7,177 nucleotides of DNA from NCBI GenBank assembly GCA_020025965.1, contig JAHHRG010000074.1, positions 1-7,177 of the forward strand, in the 5' to 3' direction. This DNA is from Sutterella sp. Lineage in GTDB: Bacteria > Pseudomonadota > Gammaproteobacteria > Burkholderiales > Burkholderiaceae_F. This document shows, in pieces, positions 1 through 5,500 of the stretch (its first letter is position 1; each line of letters opens with the position of its first letter). The position numbers and the translations under genes are program-made. A model generated the notes under the pieces. The model did no database searches and had not been told where the DNA came from. It saw only the letters and a list, made by a program, of their open reading frames with translations.

Positions 1-2
1 CG

Positions 3-95
3 GGCGGCTTGTCGAACTTTCCCATGCAAAAGTGGACTGATCGGTACTCTTTCCGCGTTAAAATTCAGCTCGTCGTCGAAGTGACGGCGGGCTGA
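3..95 (+). CDS. Possible C-terminal end of an upstream protein (partial)
   Basis: One frame stays open from the window edge to a TGA at 93-95 and gives about 30 residues ending in KIQLVVEVTAG. The other two plus frames stop earlier or read less like protein. Codon third positions are mostly G or C, as in the genes downstream, which mildly supports real coding. I do not recognise the family: the tail does not look like the usual end of a TctC binding protein, which is the gene often found before tctBA. Only 25 bases separate the stop from tctB and no terminator lies between, so if real it would be cotranscribed with tctBA. A chance open frame of this length is quite possible. Confidence 0.3.
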   Translation, partial: GGLSNFPMQKWTDRYSFRVKIQLVVEVTAG

Positions 96-120
96 ACTAG
101 TTTTAATAGACACTAAACGC

Positions 121-576
121 ATGCGACCTTTGAGTGATCCCGATTTCTGGGCGGGCCTTCTTTTCATTATCTTCGGACTCGTGGCTGTAGTAGCGGCCGG
201 CGAAAACGAACTCGGCACGCTTTCACGTATGGGACCCGCATACTTCCCGACCTTGGCGGGAGGATTGTTGACGGGGCTCGGTGCCTTGGTGTCGATTCGC
301 GCTGTCATTGCGCCCGAGAAGCACGTTAATGGCCCGGCTATGCAATGGGGCGTACTTCTTTTTATTTTGGGGAGCGTTGCGGTCTTTGCCTTGGCATTGA
401 TTTATCTGGGGCTGATCGCAGCCGTCATCTTGCTCGTTTTGACAGCCTCCTTTGCCAACAGTGCCGCTCGTCCGATTGAAGCGCTGATTCTGAGTGTCGT
501 CCTATCAGTTGCCGCTTGGCTCATTTTTATTGAGGGGTTGGGGTTGCATATTGCGCTTTGGCCTGCGGGCTATTAA
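121..576 (+). CDS. tctB: Tripartite tricarboxylate transporter small membrane subunit TctB
   Basis: This is the small integral-membrane subunit of a tripartite tricarboxylate transporter, a secondary uptake system that works with TctA and a periplasmic binding protein (TctC). At 151 residues it has the usual TctB length. What shows it: a short polar N-terminus (RPLSDPDF) leading into a membrane segment at about 11-27, the family-typical motif LGTLSRMGPAYFP at 31-43, further hydrophobic segments at about 44-60, 75-93, 95-111 and 119-138, and the C-terminal signature GLHIALWP. ATG at 121 fits the family N-terminus although no convincing Shine-Dalgarno precedes it; translation may be coupled to an upstream gene. 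The stop codon overlaps the ribosome binding site of tctA, so the two are one operon. The substrate cannot be read from this subunit; citrate or another carboxylate is only the family expectation. Confidence 0.9.
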   Translation: MRPLSDPDFWAGLLFIIFGLVAVVAAGENELGTLSRMGPAYFPTLAGGLLTGLGALVSIRAVIAPEKHVNGPAMQWGVLLFILGSVAVFALALIYLGLIAAVILLVLTASFANSAARPIEALILSVVLSVAAWLIFIEGLGLHIALWPAGY

Positions 577-583
577 GGAGGGG
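575..583 (+). promoter_or_regulatory. Shine-Dalgarno of tctA overlapping the tctB stop
   Basis: AAGGAGGGG begins inside the TAA of tctB (574-576) and ends two bases before the tctA ATG; the AGGAG core is about five bases from the start. It fixes the tctA start and suggests that ribosomes ending tctB re-initiate on tctA, keeping the two membrane subunits in proportion. Confidence 0.8.
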
Positions 584-585
584 CG

Positions 586-2094
586 ATGGACATTCTCAGT
601 CATCTCATCCTCGGCTTTTCGACGGCCGTTACGCTTCAGAATCTTCTTTATTGCTTTGTGGGGGTTACGGTCGGCACTCTGATCGGTGTCTTGCCCGGCA
701 TGGGGCCGGTTGCGACCGTTGCCATGCTCTTGCCGGTCACGTATTCGCTTGATCCGTCAGCTGCACTCATAATGCTCGCCGGGATTTATTACGGCGCGCA
801 GTACGGCGGTTCGACGACCGCCATTCTCGTCAATATTCCGGGGGAGGCCGCAGCCGTTGTCACTTGTCTTGACGGACACCGCATGGCCAAAAAGGGCCGA
901 GCCGGTGCTGCGCTCGGCATTGCTGCCATCGGGAGTTTCGTAGCCGGGACATTGGCCACGCTTTTGATTGCGGCTTTCGCCGCACCGCTCACCGAACTCG
1001 CCTTTCAATTCGGTCCGGCCGAATACTTCAGTTTGATGGTGCTGGGATTGATCGGAGCCGTAGTGCTCGCGAACGGTTCCGTTTTGAAGGCTCTTGCCAT
1101 GACGGTCTTGGGCGTGTTGCTCGGGCTTGTCGGCACGGATATCAACTCGGGGGCTCTGCGTTTTACCTTCGGTATTGACGAACTCATGGACGGCTTTGAC
1201 TTTGTCGCCATTTCGATGGGGCTCTACGGACTTGCGGAAATCATGCGAAACCTTGAGGCGGGGACGGCAAGAAGTGTTGTACCCGCCAAGGTTGAGAGTG
1301 TCCTGCCTACGAAAAATGAATTAAGGAAAAGTGCGGCCCCCGTGATGCGCGGGACTTTTTTGGGGGCGCTATTGGGCGTGCTACCGGGCGGCGGTGCGCT
1401 CCTTTCTTCTTTCGCGTCCTATACGCTCGAAAAGAAATTGGCCGGTGACAAAGCCGAGCCCGCGTTCGGGACCGGAAATATCCGCGGCGTAGCAGGACCT
1501 GAGGCGGCCAATAACGCGGGCGCACAAACGAGCTTTATTCCGATGCTCACGTTGGGCGTACCCTCTAATGCCGTGATGGCTTTGATGATCGGAGCCATGA
1601 TGATTCACGACATTACGCCTGGTCCGCAGGTGATGTCGACCGATCCCGCACTCTTTTGGGGCCTCATCGTCTCAATGTGGGTAGGGAATTTCTTCCTGAT
1701 TCTCTTGAACCTTCCTCTGGTGGGAATTTGGATTCAGCTGTTGCGCGTTCCATATCGCTGGCTTTATCCGGCGATTTTGGTCGTTTGCTCCATCGGGGTC
1801 TATTCGATCAACAACAATGTCTGGGACGTCTGGATGATGTTGGGTTTCGGCGCGCTAGGGTACATCTTTAATAAACTCGGCTGCGAGACGGCCCCTTTGA
1901 TTCTGGGCTTTATTCTGGGCCCTATGATGGAAGAGAACATGCGGCGCGCGTTGTTATTGTCGCGCGGTGACCTGTCGGTCTTTGTGACAAGTCCGCTCTC
2001 GGCGGGCTTTTTGGGGGTCTCGCTTCTCCTGTTGCTATTCGTGTTGGCACCCGCGTTCAGACGCGGTCGTGAGACGGCTTTTAAAGAAGATTGA
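586..2094 (+). CDS. tctA: Tripartite tricarboxylate transporter large permease subunit TctA
   Basis: This is the large permease subunit of the same transporter, expected to form the translocation path in the inner membrane. It has 502 residues, the normal family length, and is very hydrophobic with about a dozen membrane segments. The two halves carry a matching glycine-rich loop: GVLPGMGP at 34-41 and GVLPGGG at 264-270, the internal duplication typical of TctA. Other family landmarks are the stretch IYYGAQYGGSTTAILVNIPG after the first loop, GVAGPEAANNAGAQTSFIPM and TLGVPSNAVMALMIGA after the second, and the C-terminal MEENMRRALLLSRGD. The start is firm: AAGGAGGGG at 575-583 lies just upstream of ATG 586 and overlaps the tctB stop, so translation of the two is probably coupled. 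No frameshift or missing motif is seen. The substrate is unknown. Confidence 0.96.
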   Translation: MDILSHLILGFSTAVTLQNLLYCFVGVTVGTLIGVLPGMGPVATVAMLLPVTYSLDPSAALIMLAGIYYGAQYGGSTTAILVNIPGEAAAVVTCLDGHRMAKKGRAGAALGIAAIGSFVAGTLATLLIAAFAAPLTELAFQFGPAEYFSLMVLGLIGAVVLANGSVLKALAMTVLGVLLGLVGTDINSGALRFTFGIDELMDGFDFVAISMGLYGLAEIMRNLEAGTARSVVPAKVESVLPTKNELRKSAAPVMRGTFLGALLGVLPGGGALLSSFASYTLEKKLAGDKAEPAFGTGNIRGVAGPEAANNAGAQTSFIPMLTLGVPSNAVMALMIGAMMIHDITPGPQVMSTDPALFWGLIVSMWVGNFFLILLNLPLVGIWIQLLRVPYRWLYPAILVVCSIGVYSINNNVWDVWMMLGFGALGYIFNKLGCETAPLILGFILGPMMEENMRRALLLSRGDLSVFVTSPLSAGFLGVSLLLLLFVLAPAFRRGRETAFKED

Positions 2095-2125
2095 TCGTCA
2101 AAACCAGATTTCCCTGAAAAAAGGC

Positions 2126-2159
2126 AAAAAAAATACCCGCAACCTTGTGTGGTTGCGGG
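2126..2159 (-). terminator. Intrinsic terminator hairpin; its U tract is on the minus strand
   Basis: A perfect 9-bp stem, CCCGCAACC (2136-2144) and GGTTGCGGG (2151-2159), closes a 6-base loop. On the plus strand the bases after it are not T-rich, so as a tctA terminator it is weak. Read on the minus strand, the stem is followed by TA and eight T residues (plus-strand A run 2126-2133) with a second T run just beyond. It is therefore best as a terminator for leftward transcription. It may still act at the 3' end of the tctBA message as a hairpin that blocks exonucleases. Confidence 0.7.
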
Positions 2160-2203
2160 CTAATCCTCATCGTTTTGACTCAACCCATGAATCAGGAGTT
2201 TCA

Positions 2204-2226
2204 CAACATGAAGTACATTCATGTTG
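2204..2226 (+). promoter_or_regulatory. Hairpin enclosing the start codon of the 23-codon ORF
   Basis: CAACATGAA (2204-2212) and TTCATGTTG (2218-2226) are perfect reverse complements around the 5-base loop GTACA. The ATG at 2208-2210 is fully within the left arm, while the AGGAG lies just outside. In RNA this would hide the start codon. The inverted repeat is seen directly; a regulatory role is inference, and a DNA-binding operator is an alternative reading. Confidence 0.35.
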
Positions 2227-2279
2227 CTGTCAGAAGAATAATAGCGGGTTTTCCCTTGAGGGTTGTTTCGTATATTTGA
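2208..2279 (+). CDS. Candidate 23-residue small protein (unrecognised)
   Basis: ATG at 2208 is preceded by AGGAG (2194-2198) at a 9-base spacing, and the frame runs 23 codons to TGA at 2277-2279. The peptide starts MKYIHVAVRRIIAG and ends FPLRVVSYI: two positive arginines in the middle of an otherwise hydrophobic, aliphatic-rich chain. I do not recognise it. The start codon lies inside a perfect 9-bp hairpin (2204-2226), so it could be translationally gated. The unit sits between two terminator-type hairpins, the second (2338-2371) well oriented to end a plus-strand transcript. This layout recalls leader peptides or type I toxin messages, but no regulated downstream gene on the same strand and no antisense partner is proven. 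An ORF this short with a chance Shine-Dalgarno can arise randomly. Confidence 0.25.
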   Translation: MKYIHVAVRRIIAGFPLRVVSYI

Positions 2280-2337
2280 GCATGTGTAAACGTATGTTAC
2301 CTATGAAGGCAGTAGGAATCATGCTATTCCAAAAGAA

Positions 2338-2371
2338 CGGGCGACCCGAAGTACGAGTCGCCCGTCTTTTT
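2338..2371 (+). terminator. Bidirectional intrinsic terminator between the 2161-2337 spacer and nnr
   Basis: CGGGCGAC (2338-2345) and GTCGCCCG (2357-2364) form a perfect 8-bp GC-rich stem around an 11-base loop, extended by one A-T pair. On the plus strand it is followed by TCTTTTT, a good U tract. On the minus strand it is followed by TTCTTTT, so it can also end nnr, whose stop codon is about 20 bases away. It separates convergent transcription; the stronger tail faces the plus strand, implying a rightward transcript through the spacer. Confidence 0.78.
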
Positions 2372-2390
2372 CATTCCGTCGCGAAACAGA

Positions 2391-3872
2391 TTACCACTGC
2401 TTGTAAGAAGCGCGTTCTTCCGCAATGAGCGCCATGGCGTTCGGAGCAATGTCGCTCGCGGTAAAGCCGGCTTCATAGCCTTCGGCAGCGAGGCCGTGGA
2501 AGTAAACGGCAGCGAGTACGGCTTCGACCATGTCAAAGCCCTGAGCGAACATGGCACCGATCATGCCGGCCAAAACGTCGCCGGAACCGGCGGTGGCGAG
2601 CGCAGCGGAACCCGTCGGGTTGATCCAGGTGCGGGAAGAGCGCATGGAAATGACCGTACCGGCTCCCTTCAAGACAACGATGGCACCCGTCTGAACGGCG
2701 AGTTCGCGGCAGGCGGCAACGCGGTCAGCCACAACTTCCTTCACGTCGCGGCGAAGAAGACGAGCAGCTTCGCCTTCGTGCGGCGTCAGAACGGTCGGAT
2801 AACGGCGCGTGAGGATGATGTCCTGCAGTTTCACGTCTTCGGCAATGATGTCGAGCGCATCGGCATCGAGAATGAGAGCGGTCTTGCATTCGAGAAGTTC
2901 GACCAAGCGAGCTTTTGCCTTTTCATCGCGGCCCAAACCGCAACCGACGACCACAGCCTTGAAGTCTTCGGGCGTCACGGGTTTCGTGGCGTACTTGATT
3001 TCCGGATAGAGCATGTCGACGCAGGGCGCATTCTGAGCGGCGGCTTGGCATTCGAGCGTGACGAGGCCGGCACCGGAGATAAGCGCGGCGCGAGATGCGA
3101 GGATGGACGCACCGATATAGCCGTCGGTACCGCCGATCACGGCGACACGACCGAAGTCCGTCTTGTTGCAATTGTTGATGCGAGGACGAAGAACGTGTTC
3201 GATTTCGTCGGTACCCAATACGGACATGGAGGTGAGCGGCACGGAAACGTCGAGTTCGTTCAGAACGATTTCACCGGCGGCATCGGCACCTTCGCGCATG
3301 TAGAGCCCCGGCTTCACGCAAAGCAGAGCCAGCGTGATGTCGGTACGGCAACCCGGATACGAGCCGATCCAGTTGCCGGTATTGGGATTGAGGCCGGACG
3401 GGAGGTCGATTGCCACCTTCAAAGCGTGACGTTCGTTAAACCAAAGCACCGCGTCCAAGCAGTCGCCCGTAATGGGTTTCGAGAGCCCCATGCCGAAAAG
3501 GGCGTCGACCACGCAGTCGGCTTTTTCGGTCATGTAGGGATCGTCGTAGCAGAAACCGCCCTTCGAAGTCCAGCGTTCAAGCTGAGCGAGAGCAAGGGCG
3601 GACGTCGGACGCTTGCCACCGGGGAGGACGACATTGACGTCAAAACCCTTTTCACGAAGCTCGCAGGCGCAGGCAAGGCCGTCGCCGCCGTTGTTGCCCG
3701 GACCGCAGAGAACGGTCACGCGGCGACCGTCGCCCATGGCTGTGAGGCGTTCTTCGATCAATTCGGCAGCAGCCAGGCCGGCACGCTTCATCAAAGTATC
3801 GGCGCCGAGCTGGTTGCAGGCACGCATTTCAAGATTCTGCAGATCATCTGCAGCAAGAATGGTGAGACTCAT
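2391..3872 (-). CDS. nnr: Bifunctional NAD(P)H-hydrate epimerase / ADP-dependent NAD(P)H-hydrate dehydratase
   Basis: This cytoplasmic metabolite-repair enzyme interconverts R- and S-NAD(P)HX and dehydrates the S form back to NAD(P)H using ADP. The 493-residue protein has the classic two-domain order. N-terminal epimerase (YjeF_N), about 1-215: GPGNNGGDGL at 57-66, VVDALFGMGL at 121-130 with catalytic-type Asp123, AIDLPSGL at 154-161, and VKPGLY at 186-191. C-terminal ribokinase-like dehydratase, about 225-493: DFGRVAVIGGTDGYIGA at 239-255, GCGLGRD at 310-316, LDADAL at 335-340, LTPHEGEAARLL at 362-373, LKGAGTVI at 401-408, and ATAGSGDVLAGMI at 427-439 with Asp432. All key motifs are intact. 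The frame stays open 39 codons further upstream, but ATG 3872 has a GGAA-type Shine-Dalgarno and matches the family N-terminus (ILAADDLQNLEMRA). It is divergent from the Nudix gene and ends at the 2338-2371 terminator. Confidence 0.95.
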   Translation of the reverse strand: MSLTILAADDLQNLEMRACNQLGADTLMKRAGLAAAELIEERLTAMGDGRRVTVLCGPGNNGGDGLACACELREKGFDVNVVLPGGKRPTSALALAQLERWTSKGGFCYDDPYMTEKADCVVDALFGMGLSKPITGDCLDAVLWFNERHALKVAIDLPSGLNPNTGNWIGSYPGCRTDITLALLCVKPGLYMREGADAAGEIVLNELDVSVPLTSMSVLGTDEIEHVLRPRINNCNKTDFGRVAVIGGTDGYIGASILASRAALISGAGLVTLECQAAAQNAPCVDMLYPEIKYATKPVTPEDFKAVVVGCGLGRDEKAKARLVELLECKTALILDADALDIIAEDVKLQDIILTRRYPTVLTPHEGEAARLLRRDVKEVVADRVAACRELAVQTGAIVVLKGAGTVISMRSSRTWINPTGSAALATAGSGDVLAGMIGAMFAQGFDMVEAVLAAVYFHGLAAEGYEAGFTASDIAPNAMALIAEERASYKQW

Positions 3873-4279
3873 TTTTCGTTCCAGAGTTTTGGTTAAATGT
3901 GTTCGAGCGAAAGCGTCGGAGGAAACAAACGGACAAGCGGGGTCGGTATATGTTCGTTTTCCGAGACGGGAAGGAGAGGCGGTACTCATCCTTACGCTGA
4001 CGCGAATGGGTTTGGAAAATGTGCGGAGAAGCCAAACGGTATGGCTGCGAAAACGCAGGATTTCCTAACGGGAGAAGCATTTGAGATACCTAACTTTTGA
4101 TTAAAAAGATAGGTCAAAGTGCTTATCGCGAATCTATTAATTCTACTCCTCGGAAGAGGCGGAGAAAATGCGTGAAATCGAGAAGCCCCATTCGGTCATT
4201 CGGGAGAGACGCAAGGCGTTTCGGCGAGCGGCGCTATACTTGGCGAACATTTTTCGTTCAAGACTTCGAAGAGGCAACC
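3873..4279. other. 407-bp divergent spacer between nnr and the Nudix gene
   Basis: Both genes read away from this spacer, so both promoters should lie in it. It contains an A/T-rich patch at about 4080-4140, with TTGATT-like and minus-strand TTGACC-like hexamers (near 4112-4117) but no well-spaced -10 partner that I can defend. On the minus strand TATACC (3950-3945) is a weak -10 candidate for nnr. Both flanking ORFs can be read further into the spacer (to 3989 leftward and from 4097 rightward). The extra segments are arginine-rich, low-quality sequence without start signals, so I treat them as untranslated. No RNA gene or repeat stands out. Confidence 0.5.
4235..4240 (+). promoter_or_regulatory. 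Putative -10 box of the Nudix gene
   Basis: TATACT matches five of six bases of the sigma-70 -10 consensus and lies 39 bases before the ATG at 4280, giving a leader of roughly 30 bases. No good -35 hexamer is found 16-18 bases upstream, so the promoter would need an activator or be modest. If used, it places the start of transcription downstream of the alternative upstream ATG at 4097, supporting ATG 4280. Confidence 0.4.
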
Positions 4280-4882
4280 ATGTCTGCGACCGATTATCCG
4301 CTTTTGCCGTCTCCCGCTCCTTTTGCTGAAAGGGACAATGATCCGCTGACCGAAACGACAGTCAGCGAAACGATGCTTGTTGATACCCCTTATATCAAGG
4401 CCGTTGAGGAAAAGGTTTCTCTCCCGGGCGGCGGGCATTCGAGCCGTTTTTGCATCCGTCACTCGGGGGCGGCCGGGATGATTGCACTCGACGAGGACGG
4501 CACGATTCTTCTCGAACGTCAGTGGCGTCATCCGATGAAACGAAGCTTTTGGGAACTTCCGGCCGGAAAACTTGACCCGAACGAATCCGAAGACGTCTGT
4601 GCAACCCGCGAACTGATTGAAGAATGCGGCGTCAAGGCCGAACGCTGGACTCGTCTCGGGGAACTTCACAATGCGATCGGTTATTCGAATGAGCGCTTGG
4701 TGATTTATTTAGCCGAAGGACTGACTGCGTGTGAGCAGCAATTGGACGAAGGCGAACATCTCGAGGTGTATCGCGTTGATTGGCGTGAAGCGCTTGAAAT
4801 GTGCCATGACGGCCGTATAACCGACGTGAAGACGATCGTGGGGCTTTTCTGGCTCGAGAGATATCTTGCTGAGCGGAACTGA
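4280..4882 (+). CDS. Nudix hydrolase, ADP-ribose pyrophosphatase type
   Basis: This is a cytoplasmic Mg-dependent pyrophosphohydrolase expected to split ADP-ribose (or a similar nucleoside diphosphate sugar) into AMP and ribose 5-phosphate. The 200-residue protein has a complete Nudix box at 96-118: G96, E102, R110-E111, E114-E115 and G117 all fit GX5EX7REUXEEXGU. It is preceded by ERQWRHPMKRSFWELPAG, the segment typical of ADP-ribose pyrophosphatases, and followed by IGYSNERLVIYLAEGL and a DEGEHLEVYRVDWREALEM tail. The proline-rich YPSPG-type stretch common after the box in many ADP-ribose enzymes is replaced by HNAIGYS, so substrate preference is less certain; I give no gene symbol. ATG 4280 is chosen over the in-frame ATG 4097 because GAGG (4271-4274) sits five bases upstream and a -10 box lies between them. 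It is divergent from nnr, and the shared link is NAD turnover. Confidence 0.92.
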   Translation: MSATDYPLLPSPAPFAERDNDPLTETTVSETMLVDTPYIKAVEEKVSLPGGGHSSRFCIRHSGAAGMIALDEDGTILLERQWRHPMKRSFWELPAGKLDPNESEDVCATRELIEECGVKAERWTRLGELHNAIGYSNERLVIYLAEGLTACEQQLDEGEHLEVYRVDWREALEMCHDGRITDVKTIVGLFWLERYLAERN

Positions 4883-4883
4883 T

Positions 4884-4920
4884 AAAAAAGGGAGAGAGTT
4901 CAAGTATTGAACTCTCTCCC
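4884..4920. terminator. Strong bidirectional intrinsic terminator after the Nudix gene
   Basis: GGGAGAGAGTTCAA (4890-4903) and TTGAACTCTCTCCC (4907-4920) form a perfect 14-bp stem with a GTA loop. On the plus strand it lies eight bases after the Nudix stop and is followed by a moderately T-rich tail (GTTGGTTTTATT). On the minus strand it is followed by six T residues (plus-strand A run 4884-4889), so it also, and perhaps better, stops leftward transcripts coming from the 4921-5094 spacer or tRNA read-through. Confidence 0.87.
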
Positions 4921-4962
4921 GTTGGTTTTATTAGCCGATCGGTAATTTCTGAGTGACTCTGG

Positions 4963-5013
4963 TCAGAAAACTGGGATCTGGGAGAAGTCAATGAGGTTGA
5001 CTTCAGCCTCCAT
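4963..5013 (-). CDS. Candidate 16-residue small ORF (unrecognised)
   Basis: On the minus strand, GGTGGAG (5026-5020) is followed six bases later by ATG (5013-5011), and the frame codes MEAEVNLIDFSQIPVF before TGA at 4965-4963. The peptide is acidic and amphipathic and is not known to me. A perfect 8-bp hairpin lies within its early codons (4984-5004), and the strong leftward terminator at 4884-4920 would end its message. It could be a leader, a small-protein gene or chance; the good ribosome binding site and the terminator are the only support. No promoter is identified. Confidence 0.2.
   Translation of the reverse strand: MEAEVNLIDFSQIPVF
4984..5004. repeat. Perfect 8-bp inverted repeat in the small spacer ORF
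   Basis: GAAGTCAA (4984-4991) and TTGACTTC (4997-5004) flank the 5-base spacer TGAGG. On the minus strand the stem can be lengthened by GGA/TCC with a bulge. A second, 7-bp inverted repeat, TTTCTGA (4946-4952) and TCAGAAA (4963-4969), lies at the end of the same ORF. Neither has a U tract, so they are not terminators; RNA structure or a protein-binding site are both possible. Confidence 0.45.
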
Positions 5014-5094
5014 GTGTTTCTCCACCTGACCTTACGAAAAAGGGAACGGTGTGTCGAAATAGAAAAGCGGAAAAGCGCAATCAGGAAAAGATAT

Positions 5095-5127
5095 AAAAAA
5101 AGCGCCTCATTGATGAGACGCTTTTTT
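5095..5127 (-). terminator. Terminator of tRNA-Gly
   Basis: The stem is 5102-5109 with 5114-5121 around a 4-base loop. On the minus strand it has eight pairs including one T-G wobble, followed by seven T residues; on the plus strand the wobble becomes an A-C mismatch, so the leftward direction is favoured. It lies 10 bases beyond the CCA end of the tRNA-Gly gene. Six T residues on the plus side may give some bidirectional activity. Confidence 0.85.
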
Positions 5128-5136
5128 GTGATGTTT

Positions 5137-5211
5137 TGGAGCGGGTGAAGGGAGTCGAACCCTCGTCTCTAGCTTGGAAGGCTAGGGTAATAGCCGTTAT
5201 ACGACACCCGC
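5137..5211 (-). tRNA. tRNA-Gly (anticodon TCC)
   Basis: The minus-strand sequence begins GCGGGTG and ends with the pairing CACCCGC plus T and encoded CCA. The anticodon stem CTAGC/GCTAG closes the loop CTTCCAA with anticodon TCC (plus-strand 5176-5178), reading GGA and GGG. The T arm contains GGTTCGACTCC. The 75-base length and most bases resemble the enterobacterial glyT gene. It is transcribed alone from a promoter at about 5220-5247 and ends at the terminator 5095-5127. Confidence 0.97.
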
Positions 5212-5219
5212 AATTTTTC

Positions 5220-5247
5220 TTTATGAGCAACACTGATTTGTTCTTAA
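5220..5247 (-). promoter_or_regulatory. Putative promoter of tRNA-Gly
   Basis: On the minus strand TTAAGA (5247-5242) and CATAAA (5225-5220) each match four of six consensus bases at 16-base spacing; the -10 ends eight bases before the mature tRNA. The -35 hexamer overlaps the T-rich tail of the tRNA-Ser terminator, so one gene's end doubles as the next gene's promoter. Confidence 0.4.
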
Positions 5248-5285
5248 AGAAAAGGCAGACAGCCAGTGAATGGAGACTGTCTGCC
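5246..5285 (-). terminator. Terminator of tRNA-Ser
   Basis: GGCAGACAG (5254-5262) and CTGTCTGCC (5277-5285) form a perfect 9-bp stem with a 14-base loop that can add a CCA/TGG inner pairing. On the minus strand it is followed by TTTTCTTT. It begins eight bases beyond the CCA end of tRNA-Ser. Confidence 0.82.
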
Positions 5286-5293
5286 GAGTAAGC

Positions 5294-5385
5294 TGGCGGA
5301 GAAGGGGGGATTCGAACCCCCGAGGCCCTTATTCGGACCTGCACCCTTAGCAGGGGTGTGCATTCGACCTCTCTGCCACTTCTCC
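5294..5385 (-). tRNA. tRNA-Ser (anticodon GCT)
   Basis: The minus strand starts GGAGAAG and ends CTTCTCC, G and encoded CCA. The anticodon stem CACCC/GGGTG holds loop CTGCTAA with anticodon GCT (plus-strand 5349-5351), reading AGC and AGU. The gene is 92 bases with the long variable arm expected of a serine tRNA, and the T arm has GGTTCGAATCC. It is separate from its neighbours, with its own terminator at 5246-5285. Confidence 0.97.
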
Positions 5386-5500
5386 GCAGGGATCCTTCCG
5401 GGAAAGCAACGCGGTCGAAGCGTTGTAAACCGGGATGACGATCAAACAGTCTGCGATTTCGGATCAAGTTCATCGAGACCTATCGGCATCAGGGAAACGA

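Noticed and set aside
2069..2428. 119-codon plus-strand open frame from the end of tctA into nnr
   Set aside because: It runs through two terminator hairpins and overlaps both flanking genes, with no domain and no ribosome binding site.
2496..3896. A 466-codon plus-strand open frame opposite nnr
   Set aside because: It lies antisense to a gene with all family motifs, has no recognisable domain, and its composition (many His, Asp, Gly and Arg) is that of a mirror frame of a GC-biased gene.
3873..3989. 39-codon N-terminal extension of nnr
   Set aside because: The extra residues precede the conserved family start, have no ribosome binding site, and are not typical of the family; ATG 3872 fits better.
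4097..4279. 61-codon N-terminal extension of the Nudix protein
   Set aside because: It is an arginine-rich, low-quality stretch that contains a probable -10 box, and ATG 4280 has a good GAGG site.
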